Source: Triglochin maritima (Eukaryota; Streptophyta; Magnoliopsida; Alismatales; Juncaginaceae). From it: a stretch of 64,000 bases of DNA. How positions within the stretch are numbered: position 1 is the first letter of the stretch; each line of letters opens with the position of its first letter. Both the position numbers and the translations under genes were made by a program. This document shows, in pieces, positions 35,289 to 47,099 of the stretch. The notes beneath the pieces are model-generated. The model made no database searches. It was not told the origin of the DNA and saw only the letters and a list, made by a program, of their open reading frames with translations. The stretch lies in contig OY821775.1 of the NCBI GenBank assembly GCA_963682175.1, positions 34,594,053-34,658,052 of the forward strand, read 5' to 3'.

Positions 35289-36345
35289 TCAATGCACATG
35301 GAAAGGGAACATGACACCACACAGGGCCAGAATACTCATGTTTGGGGCCCCCTTACAAAGAGCACAAGATGAAAAGAGAGGTTCATGAATTAGATGCAAA
35401 GGCGTCTCATTCATAGGATCAAACTGAAAAATCTTGAACCTCTCAAGAGTTTGGGAAATAAGGGGCAACAGAAGAAGAGTTTCTCCCGTTGCAGTACTGA
35501 AGTTATGATCGTCAATCCAAACTCTCCAACCAACAGGATGGTGCGTCGAAACGAGGTCAAGAACCTCGTTAGGCATGTCCGACTCACCAAACGAACAAAA
35601 AGTGGGTCTCATACCCAAGGTATCCTCCAAGGAACTTCTAATACCCTCATTAGCAATGTAGTTGTTTGATGTTCCATCATTTCCAAGTTGACTAGGAACA
35701 ATAGTGAGAGGCAAACTCTTATCAGGTTGTTTGAAATTGAGGGTACTAGGGAGCTCTTGGTCCACTAGAGGTGAGTCCTTAATAGGCACAACATGAAGAT
35801 TTTGTGGTTCAAAGGCCGCGGGACAAAAAGATAAGGCACAATCCTGTGCCGACTCATAATGAAGTTGGTCTATGTTATTCTCAATTTGAATCGAATCCTC
35901 CAATAAGTGATCGTGAATTGAAACCTCAAGTCCCTCAGACTGACTACGAGTTTGACTTTGAAAGATTGTGCTTTGAATTTGTAGATGTGGTGGTTCGATA
36001 TCAAAAGATGAATCCTCATGTTGACAAGAATGGTTACCCTCCTCACGTTCACAGAATTGTTGTCATTTGACTCACTTGCATTTTCATAGTTTGCAAGGAA
36101 TTCAAGTTGGACTTCAATAAAGCTTGAGTGGTTTTCATGAACGTTTGGAGGGTTTGTTTTAAGGAGTCAAGTTTGGGGTCAACAATGAGTTTCATGATAG
36201 AATTTGGGAAATTTTGGGGTTGGATGTTGTTGGGCTGAGAATAAGACAAATGATTTGGAGTAGGGTGCTAGTGGAATTCTGGGTATTCGGGAGGAGGATA
36301 CTGGGGTGAAAATGATGTATAAAAATTTGAATAAGAATTGTCTCC
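35289..36345 (-). pseudogene. Ath-D remnant gene, C-terminal part (linker and terminal domain)
   Basis: Homologous to 11588-12640. The terminal segment runs 35903 to 35289 (204 codons, GWRVWIDDHNFSTATGETLL near the end). The linker at 36049-36345 is in a different frame, so a frameshift lies near 36050. Its upstream half is on the far side of the solo LTR. Confidence 0.72.
36341..36345. repeat. Target site duplication TCTCC (left), partner at 37840-37844
   Basis: Exact 5-bp repeat on both sides of the solo LTR, single in the uninterrupted Ath-1 copy. Confidence 0.92.
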
Positions 36346-37839
36346 TGATTGATTCATTTTATATTAACCGCAAGTGCATGGCCGCGTTGAAGCGGTGGGA
36401 AATACGGGTCAATACACACGGAGGTGTGTCGACTTTTGGTTTGTGCGAAGGCGAGTGGGAAAGAAAGGAGCGAAAGGTTGGTTACACTAAACTACACTAC
36501 AATGCAAAAAGCAAATGGAAGATAAGCAATAAAACTAAACCCCATAGGGGGTAGAGAAATAATGTGAATATAAAGATGTGTGTGTTCAATTATGCTCCTC
36601 ACAACATGTAGTGCATGAAATCATAAAACTAAATCCAACTTTGCCTCCACATGAAATAAGATAAGGCTATATCATTAAAACATACAAGACAATAATTGGA
36701 ATGAAGCTAAATGAACTGATGTATAAGGGCTAGACCCTACTATGCCTCCACTTGAAATAAGAACCCAATATCATTAAAACATACAAGGCATTAACCAAGG
36801 TAAAGACAACAAGAGTACATACACTACAAATCGTGTTTCCAATATTAATTCCATCCATATCCCCACCTTATCATTCCCCATAAAATAGGTCCGCTAATCT
36901 AAGCATAAGCTAAGCTTCATTCAGAGCATTAGCATATCAAAGATAAGAGTGAAATCCCATTAGATGGTTATTGAAATCATATAAGGCTGAAGGGATTAAG
37001 ATAACACACACCTAATACACTACATGATCATATCACATATTTCTCCACCCCCCAAATGGGGATGGAACTACTCATTAATCATTAAACTACTACATTAACA
37101 AAATGAAACATATTACTGAAAAGAAATTCAACTAGGCAAAAAAGGAACATTAAAGAAGCTAATTGAAAGAAACATAAACTAAAGAAACATGCAAGAATTA
37201 AAAGACAAGATTAAAAGAAACTAAAACAATTATTTTATTAATAATGACTCACATTGAAGGTATCATTCTTCTCCACCTTGAGTTTGTCTTCAAGGCATAC
37301 TCCTTAGTAGAGAGAATGTCACCAAACAATGGGTAGTTTACAATAGAAGGTGAAGAGTTCTATTTAAAGCCAAACAAAAAGGCAATCCGGGACAATCCCC
37401 CGATGTGGGACTAAACAAATACCAGAAATGGACTAAATACATACTAATACACGACCCACCAAAATCTTAGCGGATTTGGGCCAAAACTAACCACCAATTA
37501 GCGGTCTTGGACCGCCAATTGGCGGTCTATATGGTCCGGATCACTTCACTTGTTGGAGCTCCGACCCGAATAGAATTGCCAAAATACTCCCCATGATGGT
37601 GTGGAGTTTTCTATTTTGCTCTTTGGTCCTTTGGTCTTACGTTCAGGTCCTTCTCCCTTGCATCTTAGTCCCCAGGTCTCACAATTAAGTCATTTTCCCT
37701 ACTTTTGGGTCCTCTCATGCTTCATCTCTTCAAACCTATTTATTTCTGAAATTCAAACATAAAACTCGTCAGGTAGCATTGCTTAGGTGTAAGATAATGG
37801 ATATAAGATACAAATATAAGCATGAAATGATGTCAATCA
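36346..37839 (-). repeat. Solo Athila-type LTR inside the Ath-D gene
   Basis: 1494 bp, TGATTGATTC...TCAATCA, flanked by TCTCC at 36341-36345 and 37840-37844. The empty site is readable in Ath-1 near 12625 (ATCTCCCCACGAATCC). Same subfamily as 19380-20617. Dyad GACCGCCAATTGGCGGTC at 37510-37527. Explained by recombination between the LTRs of a full element. Confidence 0.93.
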
Positions 37840-37844
37840 TCTCC

Positions 37845-38336
37845 CCACGAATCCATCCCTCTCGGGTTGTACGCGGATGCGTAATAGCCATATTGAGAAT
37901 TTTTGGAAAAGGTATGCTCATACTTAGGCTCTGGGGGAACATAAGGACATTCCCCGATAACATGACCACTCAACCCACAACAATCGCACGGTATGGCTAC
38001 TGGAGCCACCGGTGCACTCATGTCGTCTACTGCACGCATGAAAGAGGCCAAAGTTTCTTGCAATGTCTCAGTTTGATGACCAACATATGATCTGACGTAA
38101 CTAGATGGTGGTCTAGCAGTCGGTGCCTCTCTTATATTACCCCAATATGAAGAATGCTCAGTCACACAATTTAGATTGTCCCAACCATACAGGGTGTTTG
38201 TCTGAGGCACCCCAAGATGCATGGGTCCGGAGTACCAGGAAGAATTGTCCTCATCCCAACAATGATATGGATGGTCGCCCATGTAACTATCCATCACAAC
38301 AACAAAAACTCTTGAGTAGACCACTCTCACCACCAC
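37845..38336 (-). pseudogene. Ath-D remnant gene, N-terminal part with zinc knuckle
   Basis: From Met at 38336: MGDHPYHCWDEDN, a Ser/Tyr-rich stretch, then the knuckle CDCCGLSGHVIGEC and VPPEPKYEHTF, running into the solo LTR target. This copy has Tyr where Ath-1 has its first stop. Subtracting the 1499-bp insertion puts it in frame with 36049-36345. No capsid core precedes it. Confidence 0.75.
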
Positions 38337-39804
38337 GAGGCCAAGCTCGCAAAAATTGCTCGACTCGACCCTAAAACGCTAACATTAAGTGTAAAGGGGA
38401 GGAGACTAGAACGTAGAAGAAGGTGAGAAGAAGATGACTCAGAGGAGAATGGAAGAATCCCTAGAAACTAGCGTGGGTGGTGGGAGAGGGTAGTAGCCTA
38501 ATCTAGCAAGCACGACTCAAATAATGTAAGGCAATGGGTCCTTAGGCTAGACGACGCCGAACTTTGAGGTCACTAGTCTCGACAGGCCTCACCTCCCTAC
38601 AACAAAGACCACAATGCCCAGCAAGTGATACTAGATCCGGAGATCCAGTACCTTCTACTATCGATATGGTAGGCAACGCCAATCAGGCCATGACGGTCTC
38701 AACTAGATCACTCTCCTAGTGCGTCCAAAATCCTTAAGGCCAATGTCTACTTGCTTTTACAATTAAGGTTTTCTTAAGAGTGATTTTTGGGGCCAAGGAA
38801 AGGGTGATGAAATCCCCCGCCTTATCTTTTTTGATCCTAGATCTAGCAATCAATCGCTCCAATCAAATGCTCAACTCACTCTTGTCCTGATGCAATTCCA
38901 ACTAACTAATGCATGGGCATACAAGATGCATGAATGAGTGTAGGAAATGCGTACCTCACGCCAGCTCTCAACAACTGAAGATAAAGGTAAAAGAAAAGAA
39001 GACTATATGCCTTAGTCAAGTACATGATGCGTGACCTAAACAAGTAAGAACGTCTAGTCTTTTGCTTTGGATTTTAAGGCCAAGTTGATTAATGGGGGAG
39101 TGATTAATGATCTGGGAGCAAACTAGAAGTCACAGCATGCAAAATAGGGCTCCGAGATAATGAAAATGGAGAACAAAACTACTAGAAGAAAAATGGAAGC
39201 AGAAGACCTCACCAGGCCGCCAATTGGCGGTCTCAGACCGCTGATGGGCGGTCCCTTTTGATGTTCAGGTGCTGCAACTCCTCCAATCAAACACTTAACT
39301 CACTCTTGTCCCGATGCACCTTACTAACTAATGCATGATCGAAACATGCATGAATGAGAGATTTGGGTGACCGTACATCATGCCAACAATGAACAACAAA
39401 AATGTAAAGCAAAGAAAAGACAAATGCGTACAAGGTCTACAAATGATGCATGACCAAGATGGCAACAAGTCTAATCTTTTGCTTTGAGTTATGGTCCAAG
39501 TTGATTAAAGGGGATTGATTTTTAATTTGAGAGCAAACTAAAAGTCAAAGTATGCAAGATGGTGCTCCCAGATAACTATAATGAAATAAGCAACCACAAG
39601 AATAAAATTGGGACAAAATGAAGCTCACCAGACCACCAATTGGCGGTTTCAGACCGCTGATTGGCGGTCCCTTTTACGCAATTGTTCCCCCAGTTTCTCC
39701 AGTAGCCTCCCCTTGCTTCTTACAACCCATGAAACTAACCAAAAACTAAAAAAGAAAAATTAAAACCACTCGAATCGTCCAAACCAAAGTTTGGACAGAG
39801 CACC
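38337..39804 (-). other. Ath-D leader with an extra ~415-bp diverged block
   Basis: 38856-39272 and 39273-39690 are related segments, each ending in a dyad pair (39215-39253 and 39630-39669) followed by CGGTCCCTTTT. They differ at many positions, so this is not a recent copy of one by the other. No gene. Confidence 0.7.
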
Positions 39805-39822
39805 TCCCCGGCAACGGCGCCA
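39805..39822 (-). other. Primer binding site, tRNA-Asp, Ath-D (perfect)
   Basis: + reads TCCCCGGCAACGGCGCCA, identical to the 3' end of plant tRNA-Asp(GUC) including CCA, six bases from the LTR. Confidence 0.92.
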
Positions 39823-39828
39823 AAAACT

Positions 39829-41366
39829 TGATTGAATGTTTTAATTAAAACTGCAAGTGCATGGCCGCATTGAAGCGGTGGAAAATACGGCTCGATCCAT
39901 AGGGAGGTGTGTCGACTTTGGTTTGTTCGACGGCGAGTGGGAAAGAAAGGAGGGAAAATGGGTTATGATCTACACTACACTACAATGCGAAAGGAAATGG
40001 AAAATAAGCAATAAAACTAAACCTCAAAGGGGGTGAAGAAAGAATGTGAATACAAATATATGTGTATGTGTGTGTGTTCAATTATGCTCATCACAACATG
40101 TAGTGTATGAAAATCATAAAACTAAATCAAACTTTGCCTCCACATGAAATAAGATAAGATTATATCATTAAAACATACAAGACAATAATTGGAATGAAGC
40201 TAAATGAACTATAAAGACAAAACCCCACTATGCCTCTACATTAAATAAGATTTACCCAATCATTAAAACATACAAGACATTAATAAAGGTAAGGGCAACA
40301 AGAGCACATACACTACAAGTCATGTTTCTTAATCAATTCCATCCATATCCTCACCTCATCATTCCCCATAAAATAGGTCCACTAGTCTAAGCATATGCTA
40401 AGCTTCATTCAAGAGCATTAGCATATCAAAGACAAGAGTGAAATCCCATTACATGGTTATGGAAATCATATAAGGTTCAAAGGATTAAGATAACACACAC
40501 CTAATACATCACATAATCACATGACATATTTCTCCACCCCCAAATTGTGATGAAACTACTCACTAATCATTACACTAACTACATTAACAAAACGAAACAT
40601 TATACTGAAAGGAAATTAAACTAAGTAAGAAAGGAATATTAAAGAAGCTAATTGAAAGGAAAATAAAACTAAAGAAGCATGCAAGAATTAAAAGACAAGA
40701 TTAAAAGAAACTAAGAACAATTATTTTATTTACATGACTCACATTACAAGTGGCATTCTTCTCCACCTTGAATTTTTGCTTCAAGGCTTTTACTCCAAGT
40801 AGAGAGATTGCCACCAAGCAATTGGTGATTATAATATAAGGTTAAGAGTTCTATTTATTATCATAGAAAAAGGTAATACAAGACAATCCCACGTTATGGG
40901 ACTAAACAAATACCAGAAATAACCTAAATACACACTAATACACGCCCCACATAAATCTTAGTAGATCCGGACCAAAAGTGATAGCCAATTAGCGGTCTAC
41001 AGTGTTCGGATTGCTCTGGATTTTGTTGTGGGCTTTTCTGGAATGCTTTGTTTGTCTTTGATGCATCTACTTCGCTTGTTGGAGCTCCGACCCAAATAGA
41101 ATTGTCAAAATACTCCCCATGATGGTGTGAAGTATTCTTGTTTGCTCATTGGTCCTTCGGTCTTACATTCAGGTCCTTTGATCTTGCATCTTAGTCCTCG
41201 AGTCTCTCAACTCAGTCCTTTTCCCTGCTATTAGGTCCATTTATAGTCTCTCCTTCTCAAACCTACTTATTCCTAAAAACTAAACATTAAATTAGTTACA
41301 TAGCATTATTTGGGTGAAAGATAATGGTTGTAAGACACAAAGATATGCATGAAATGATGTCAATCA
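39829..41366 (-). repeat. Ath-D 5' LTR (right)
   Basis: 1538 bp, partner of 32172-33639. Retains the 68-bp dyad block lost from the left copy. Confidence 0.92.
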
Positions 41367-41371
41367 CTCAT
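41367..41371. repeat. Target site duplication CTCAT (right)
   Basis: Partner of 32167-32171. Confidence 0.92.
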
Positions 41372-42158
41372 CAATGGATTTCATTTGGAAATCACCCTAA
41401 CACATCGACTCCAGCAATGTGCGAGTGTTGTAGTTGAGGCTCTCATAAACAATTTGGGACAACTTCCACACCTCAATGTCATGATGAGGGCACTAGTGAA
41501 GGTCCTTGAACCTCACAAAGAAAGCATGAAACGATTCAGTCCCAGTCTGATACATTTGATGTATTTGGTGCCGTATTTGTTGAGTCTTCCTTTGGGGAAA
41601 GAATCTCTTCTGAAAGACGTTCACAAAGTCATCGCAAGACCGAATCAAGTTTCTTGGGAGGCTGTACATCCACTTCTTCACGTTATCCTTCAACGCGAAA
41701 TCATCATCCTCAACCGGACAGAATCCTCGTGAAGTTGTTGTAGCTTGAACATGGAGCATACCTCCTCGAATTGACGTATAGAGATATACGGATCCTCCTT
41801 ATTAGCAGTGAAGGTAGGAAGAATGCTCAAATATTGAGGTTTAAATTATAGTTGTTCCCACGAGCAGGCGGGAGAACTATGGAAGAAGTTGCGGGGCCTG
41901 AACAGGATGGGTCCGCTCCCACAGAGTCATCAGTCTATCCCGTCGAGCTAAATGTGGTGGTGCACCCAGAACTCGATCTTGACTGAATCCCTCTTCCTCC
42001 CGAGTCGGAGGAGGAGGAGAAGGAGGTCTACGTGGTGGTGGGAGAGGACCGGGGTAATCCATATATGGAACCTAGTCTCTCCCACCTCCATGAGATGACT
42101 CAGCCTTGTGCTCCTTTGGAGCACAAGGCGGAGATGGGAATTCACCTAGAACATCCAT
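41372..42158 (-). pseudogene. Ath-C gag capsid part
   Basis: Starts near Met at 42158 with a Pro-rich N-terminus (PLPPPRRPPSPPPP), breaks frame at least once, and shows the gag core in one frame at 41493-41759: LKDNVKKWMYSLP, CDDFVNVFQKRFFP, QIRHQIHQMYQ and ESFHAFFVRFKDLH. It continues left until the CTCAT site and resumes beyond Ath-D toward the zinc knuckle. Confidence 0.75.
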
Positions 42159-43289
42159 CTCAGAAGAAAAATGCACTATCTTTAGTTGAGCGCTCTCACA
42201 AAAACGAGCCCAACCTCGTATAAAATGCTCAACTCGACTCAAAAAAATTCACACAATAGAAGGTCTAATCAGAGGAGGAGTCTAATCGAAGAAAATAGAG
42301 GAGGAGAGGACTTATATGAGAAGGGAAGAATCCCTAGATCTATCATGGGTAGTGGGTGAGGGTAGAAGCATATTCTAGAAAACACGACTCAAACAAGCTT
42401 AGGCTGACTATGGGCCCTTAAGCTAGATGACGCCAAACTACGAGGTTACACAACATCAACACGCCTCACCTCCCTAGGAAGAAGACCACAAAGCCCAGCA
42501 AGTGAGCCGAGATACAGAGATCTCGTCTCTCCTACTATCGACAAACTTGGCGACGCTGATCAAGTTATGACGGTCGTGGCCGGATCACTCTCCTAATGCG
42601 TCCGAGTCCTAGTGGCAAATGTCTACTTGATTTTAGATTAAGGCTTTTGATTAGGGGTGATTTTTAGGGCAAAGCAAATGGTGATGAAATCCCCCACCAT
42701 ATCTTGTACGAGACGACCCCCTTAGGTTTTTCTGATTCCTAAGCTAGAAATCAATACACCAATCATTCACTAGCCTAACTCTTGTCCTAATGCACCTTAC
42801 TAACTAATTCACATTGTAACCATGCATGAATGAGAGAATGGGTGCACGTACCTCACGTTAGTAATCGACAACGAGAAATAAGGAATGGAAAGACAATATA
42901 CGTGCAAGGTCTACAGAAGATGCATGACCTAGATGACAATTGATCTAATCTTTTGCTTTGAGTTTTAGGGTCCAAGTTGTCTTTAGAAGGGGTCATGCAA
43001 GCCAAATTAATTACTGACACTTAAACAGAGCATGCATGAGGTAGACAATAGCATATATCAACTAGAAACATCAAGACAGAGCCACATATGAAACAGAAAT
43101 TCCAAAACACTTGCCAAATCCACCACTGGCAGATTGTTTGGGGAATCTAGTCCCCAAACTCTTCAGGGCTCCTTGCTTCCCATAGTTAATCGCCTTTGTC
43201 TAATAAAAACTTTGTCAAGTAACAAAACTAAAAGAAAACGTAAGAAAAAACCCACTGAATTTGTGGAAACAACAATGAAGATGACCAAC
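42159..43289 (-). other. Ath-C leader
   Basis: No gene. Conserved with the other leaders; a weak dyad CCACCACTGGCAG at about 43119-43133 resembles the Ath-C LTR dyad rather than the CCAATTGG type. Confidence 0.6.
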
Positions 43290-43307
43290 TCCCTGGCAAT
43301 GGTGCAA
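43290..43307 (-). other. Primer binding site, tRNA-Asp, Ath-C (decayed)
   Basis: + reads TCCCTGGCAATGGTGCAA; four differences from the tRNA-Asp end, three of them C-to-T. Confidence 0.75.
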
Positions 43308-43313
43308 AAAACT

Positions 43314-44315
43314 TGATTGAATCATTTATAATAAACTGCAAGTGCACGACGTCGGTGAAGACGTGACATGTAGGGGTCGTATAGATAAGTATAGATCTAC
43401 ATTAAGCACATGACATGACACGATAAGAAGAACGCATCATACACTTCACCGTCAACTACATTTCCTCCACCCAAATGGGGTGGATCTACTCACTACTCAT
43501 AAGACTAAACAATCTACTCACTACTCATAAGACTAAACAAGCAAGAGATTAAGACTAAACATGACATAAAACTTTAACCAGAAAACTAACCAACAAAATC
43601 AAAAACTAATTGTATAGAAAGAAAGTTAATGACAAGAGGAACATGAATCCAACCTTATATTAAAGAAAATGTGAGATTACAATCTTCATCCACGTTCCTC
43701 TACTAGCAGCTAAATTGGGTAAAAACTAACCTACTCTAATGGTGGGATTGGAGAAGAGGAGAAAATGAAGAAGAAACCTTGCTATTTAAAGAAGAATGAG
43801 TGGTATAGATGAATCTGTGACCAATCCGACAGGTGTAATAATTTTCTTTACAGTCTGTTGCACCCATATAATCAAGAAGAAGTCACGAGAGTTATTTTGA
43901 TCCGCCACTGGTGGATCAATTAGGTCTGATCGGCCCCAATATTTTTCAGTAACTTAAACATAATATTTTGCACGTGGGGTGCACTCCGGGTCCGCTGGTT
44001 GAAGCATGTTTGTCTTTAATTCCCAAAATACTCCTTAAGATCTTGGTTTTTAGGGGTTTTGCTCCTGAAATGTCTTCCGTGCGTTCAGGTCCCTCCGGAT
44101 TTCATCTGGGTCCTTCCTGATTTGTAGATGGGTTTTTGTGCATGACAAAAAGGTCTATTTTGCTTTATTTGGGTCCTATCTTCTTACATTTTAGTCTTTT
44201 TCTCTTCCCTTCTCTTCTTTATTACCTAAAACACCACAAACAAACACTCGAGTAGCACAAAATTGGGGTAAAATAAAGGATAGCATGAAGAGAATGTATG
44301 ATATGCTACAAATCA
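43314..44315 (-). repeat. Ath-C 5' LTR (right), internally deleted
   Basis: 1002 bp; about 0.5 kb of the left partner is missing after 43380, in the R/U5 part. Dyad GATCCGCCACTGGTGGATC at 43899-43917, hairpin CGTC-GGTGAA-GACG at 43350-43363. Confidence 0.85.
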
Positions 44316-44320
44316 GCAAC

Positions 44321-45300
44321 GCTCCAACGACCATTCGTAACAACGGGGGTGAACAATCGGCTCCACAAACCTCTCACATAAAACATAAGGCAAGGGTAAA
44401 TGCAATTTACCCCAAAATTACGAGTCACACACTCCCAACAAAACAAAACATAATTTCCACTAAAGCATCAACAAATCATAGAGCAACATACATAAACCCA
44501 GGGGAAAATAGTAAATTACCCAACTAATGTAATTCACTACAATAACTGAAAAGTCCACGGTTTTGCCAGCAATTATTCCATTTATTAATTAATTAAATAA
44601 ATACAGTTACTTCCAGGGGTTTCAAGGCAATTAATCCAGTTATTCATAATTTAATCAAATACTAGTAATTTACAAGATTTATTCTACAATTAATCTAGAT
44701 TAACTTATTTAGCGAAATAGTCAACAATTCAAGGTTCTTCCCGCAATTAACCCAATTAATTATTAATTGATCAAATACATTACATCCAGGGTTTATTATG
44801 AAATTATCCAATTATTAATTAACTAACCAAATACAAATAACTTCCATCCATATAATGCAAAATGCCCAACACCAACAAAACCCCAAACCAACCCTAGCCA
44901 TCGTCGCAGCCCCGGCGACCGACCACCCGACGTCTCACCCTATTGCCGCAGCAGCAGCTACCGCCACTAGCGTGGTGGCACAGCCTGCATGGCCACGCAC
45001 GACTTTGCCACCGCCGACCAACTTCCTTCGACGCCCCATCTCCCTCCAAACCAGAAACTGAACCAAAATGTGGTGGGTGGTGTACCTCGAATCACAAGTC
45101 CAAAGGAGGAAGAAGGGAGGAGAAGGGGATGTCTCCCCTCCACTCCAACGCACGGTCGTCGGCCTCTCCGAAGCTCCTCGTCGTTGTTGTCGCCATCGTC
45201 GGAGCTATGTGGGAGAGGAGGGGATGATGGAGGATATGGGTTTGGGGTTTAGATTAGGGATTTGGGGAAGAGGGGTTAACACCAAACATATATAAAATTT
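44321..45300. other. AT-rich degenerate tandem repeat, then GC-rich segment
   Basis: About 44565-44850 repeats phrases such as CCAATTATTAATTAA and TCCAGGG(G)TTT at 65-75 bp intervals. 44880-45250 is GC-rich with overlapping frames on both strands and Ala/Pro-rich translations. This could be the 5' part of a gypsy LTR on - or a gene-derived exon; not resolved. Confidence 0.35.
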
Positions 45301-45459
45301 TAATAAATAAAAGAAACCAACTACAAAATAATCCTACATATACCTGATCTTCTCTAAAATGAGTTGCCATCAACTTAGCGACTTGAGCCTTCAACTTCTT
45401 GTACTCCCCGTGCAATGCATTTCAATGTTGTTTTAGATATATTGTACATGTAAAATCAA

Positions 45460-46990
45460 CCTACCAAGTTAGTATACACTTACAAGCGATACGGATTGTG
45501 AAACTTTAGTTTGAAGTTGCTCGATAAAAACGTTATTGTGTCGACCTATCGAAGTATTGCTTGTCCTATAGGCTCCAATGCCAGCTTCGTGCAATCGATC
45601 AGACTTCTCTTTCCCTAACATTTCTTCTATTGCTTCTTCCTCGATAATATAACGAGCCTTAACCATTGAACCCTCACCCTCTTTTGGGTTAATGTTTGTT
45701 GTGTTAATTTTTGACTCGCTAATTATTGTATCTCAACCTACATTATTTTGAACATGTAATAAAATCAAAAAGATAAAATTGAACTTAATTTTGTCTTTTA
45801 AAATATTCAAACTTACAATTTCTGGCTCATTGGTATAACAAAGAGTCATTTTTTCAAGTTTCGTGATAGGTCTCGTGATTTCATTCTCATCCAACTAATT
45901 ATTTAATAACAGATGAAACAATTCAAAATAAGAATCAATCAATATTAATCTAAAGATTCAAGCCATTATAAGTTATAAATACTAATTAAAACACAAACAA
46001 CGTACGTGAAGTTTTGTTTTGTTGGTGAATGTCTTAGATCTTGTCTTGTGGTTCATCTTCTTACAATTGCGGTACATGCTATTTGTTAACGATTTTTTCG
46101 ACAATGAACAAAAAAACATTAAAACATAAGAATTGATATGACATGTAAGCAAAAATGTTTAAATACTCAAAAATTTATACATTTGTAGTTTCAGTGTTCC
46201 ATTCCCCCAACTCCTTGTCAAATTGATCCATGTGCACCCTCGGATCTCCCTTTCTAGACAAGTAAGTAACTCGCTCTTCATTTGTCTCAAATAGGGTATA
46301 GTATTTCTTCTTCACTAAATAATGGTAATCTCAGGGGAAACTGTCAATATTATGAAAACAATAGTGTCAGGTGTTCACACAATTACCGAAGTCAAAATGA
46401 TCCTACAAAGAACATGTAATTATTTGTTAGCAAGACATTTTAGCGTTCAAGTTTTAATTCTAAAATGCAATAAATAACAAACCACAACATACCAGAATAA
46501 TATCCCATGTGTCAACAAATGATTGACGACTCTGATGTGCCATCATCACATTCGTTGACCACAACTCAGGCTTTTTGTCCAACAGTGCCAAAGTTGTGTT
46601 CAACTTCTCGCCACAAGGCCCAACCAGAACAAAGTCATCGTTCCATTGAACTTGGAACCGATGCCCAGTAGAGGGAATAAGATCCACGCCTCTAGTTGGC
46701 CCCAAACTTCTCTTCATTGATGTGTCAGCGCCATCATTTTGTCCTTCAAACGAATAATATTTTTTACATAATTTATATGACATTCAGTATTAATGTCAAA
46801 TTTAAGACGTTGTTACCTTCAACGTCGTCGATGATACATGCTCGAACGTTGCCACCATGCTGACTACCTTTTGCTCTCCTATCCAATTCACCTCGTACCT
46901 CTGTTGGTATCACCTCCACTTCATGAGGCCTAACAACCTCAATGATATGACGATGTGCATCTAGTGATGAGGCTCCTATTCTATCTGTCA
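45460..46990 (-). pseudogene. Second CACTA protein remnant, Ptta/En-Spm plant transposase type
   Basis: Separate frames or exons on -. 46460-46783 has FQVQWNDDFVLVGPCGEKLN; 46200-46330 has KKKYYTLFETNEERVTYLSRKGDPR; about 46010-46075 has RNCKKMNHKTRSKTF; 45469-45666 has a Glu-rich tail. This order resembles the plant transposase Ptta/En-Spm family. Frames are broken, and some gaps may be introns. Confidence 0.55.
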
Positions 46991-47099
46991 AAGCAAAACA
47001 ACATGCCTACGGGGAGACATACCTATATAACATATTTAAAAAAATATTATTTTAGAACAATGAATGATTCAAACTAAATTATTTAAAAGTAACATATAA

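Larger units (their letters stand above)
32172..41366 (-). mobile_element. Athila-type element (Ath-D) nested in Ath-C
   Basis: LTRs 32172-33639 and 39829-41366 (TGATTGAA(C/T)G... TCAATCA). Perfect target duplication CTCAT at 32167-32171 and 41367-41371. Perfect tRNA-Asp primer site at 39805. The interior resembles Ath-1 (same remnant gene and leader) plus a duplicated leader block and a solo LTR insertion at 36346-37839. No protease, reverse transcriptase or integrase visible. Confidence 0.93.
26989..44315 (-). mobile_element. Athila-type element (Ath-C), 17.3 kb with nested insertions
   Basis: LTRs at 26989-28524 and 43314-44315 share TG(T/A)TTGAATCA starts and CTAC(T/A)AATCA ends. Flanks GTAAC (26984-26988) and GCAAC (44316-44320) agree at 4 of 5 bases, so these ends probably belong together. 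Primer site at 43290 and polypurine tract at 28525, both on -. The coding order on - is capsid (right of Ath-D), zinc knuckle, protease, terminal domain (left of Ath-D). Reverse transcriptase and integrase are missing. Ath-D splits gag at CTCAT. Confidence 0.85.

Noticed and set aside
44533..44552. CACTACAATAACTG as the left CACTA terminus
   Set aside because: Agrees with the right terminus only over CACTACAA; the following bases differ and no subterminal repeats are seen nearby.
44855..45295. GC-rich overlapping frames on both strands
   Set aside because: Ala/Pro/Arg-rich low-complexity translations in several frames at once; composition, not coding, explains them.
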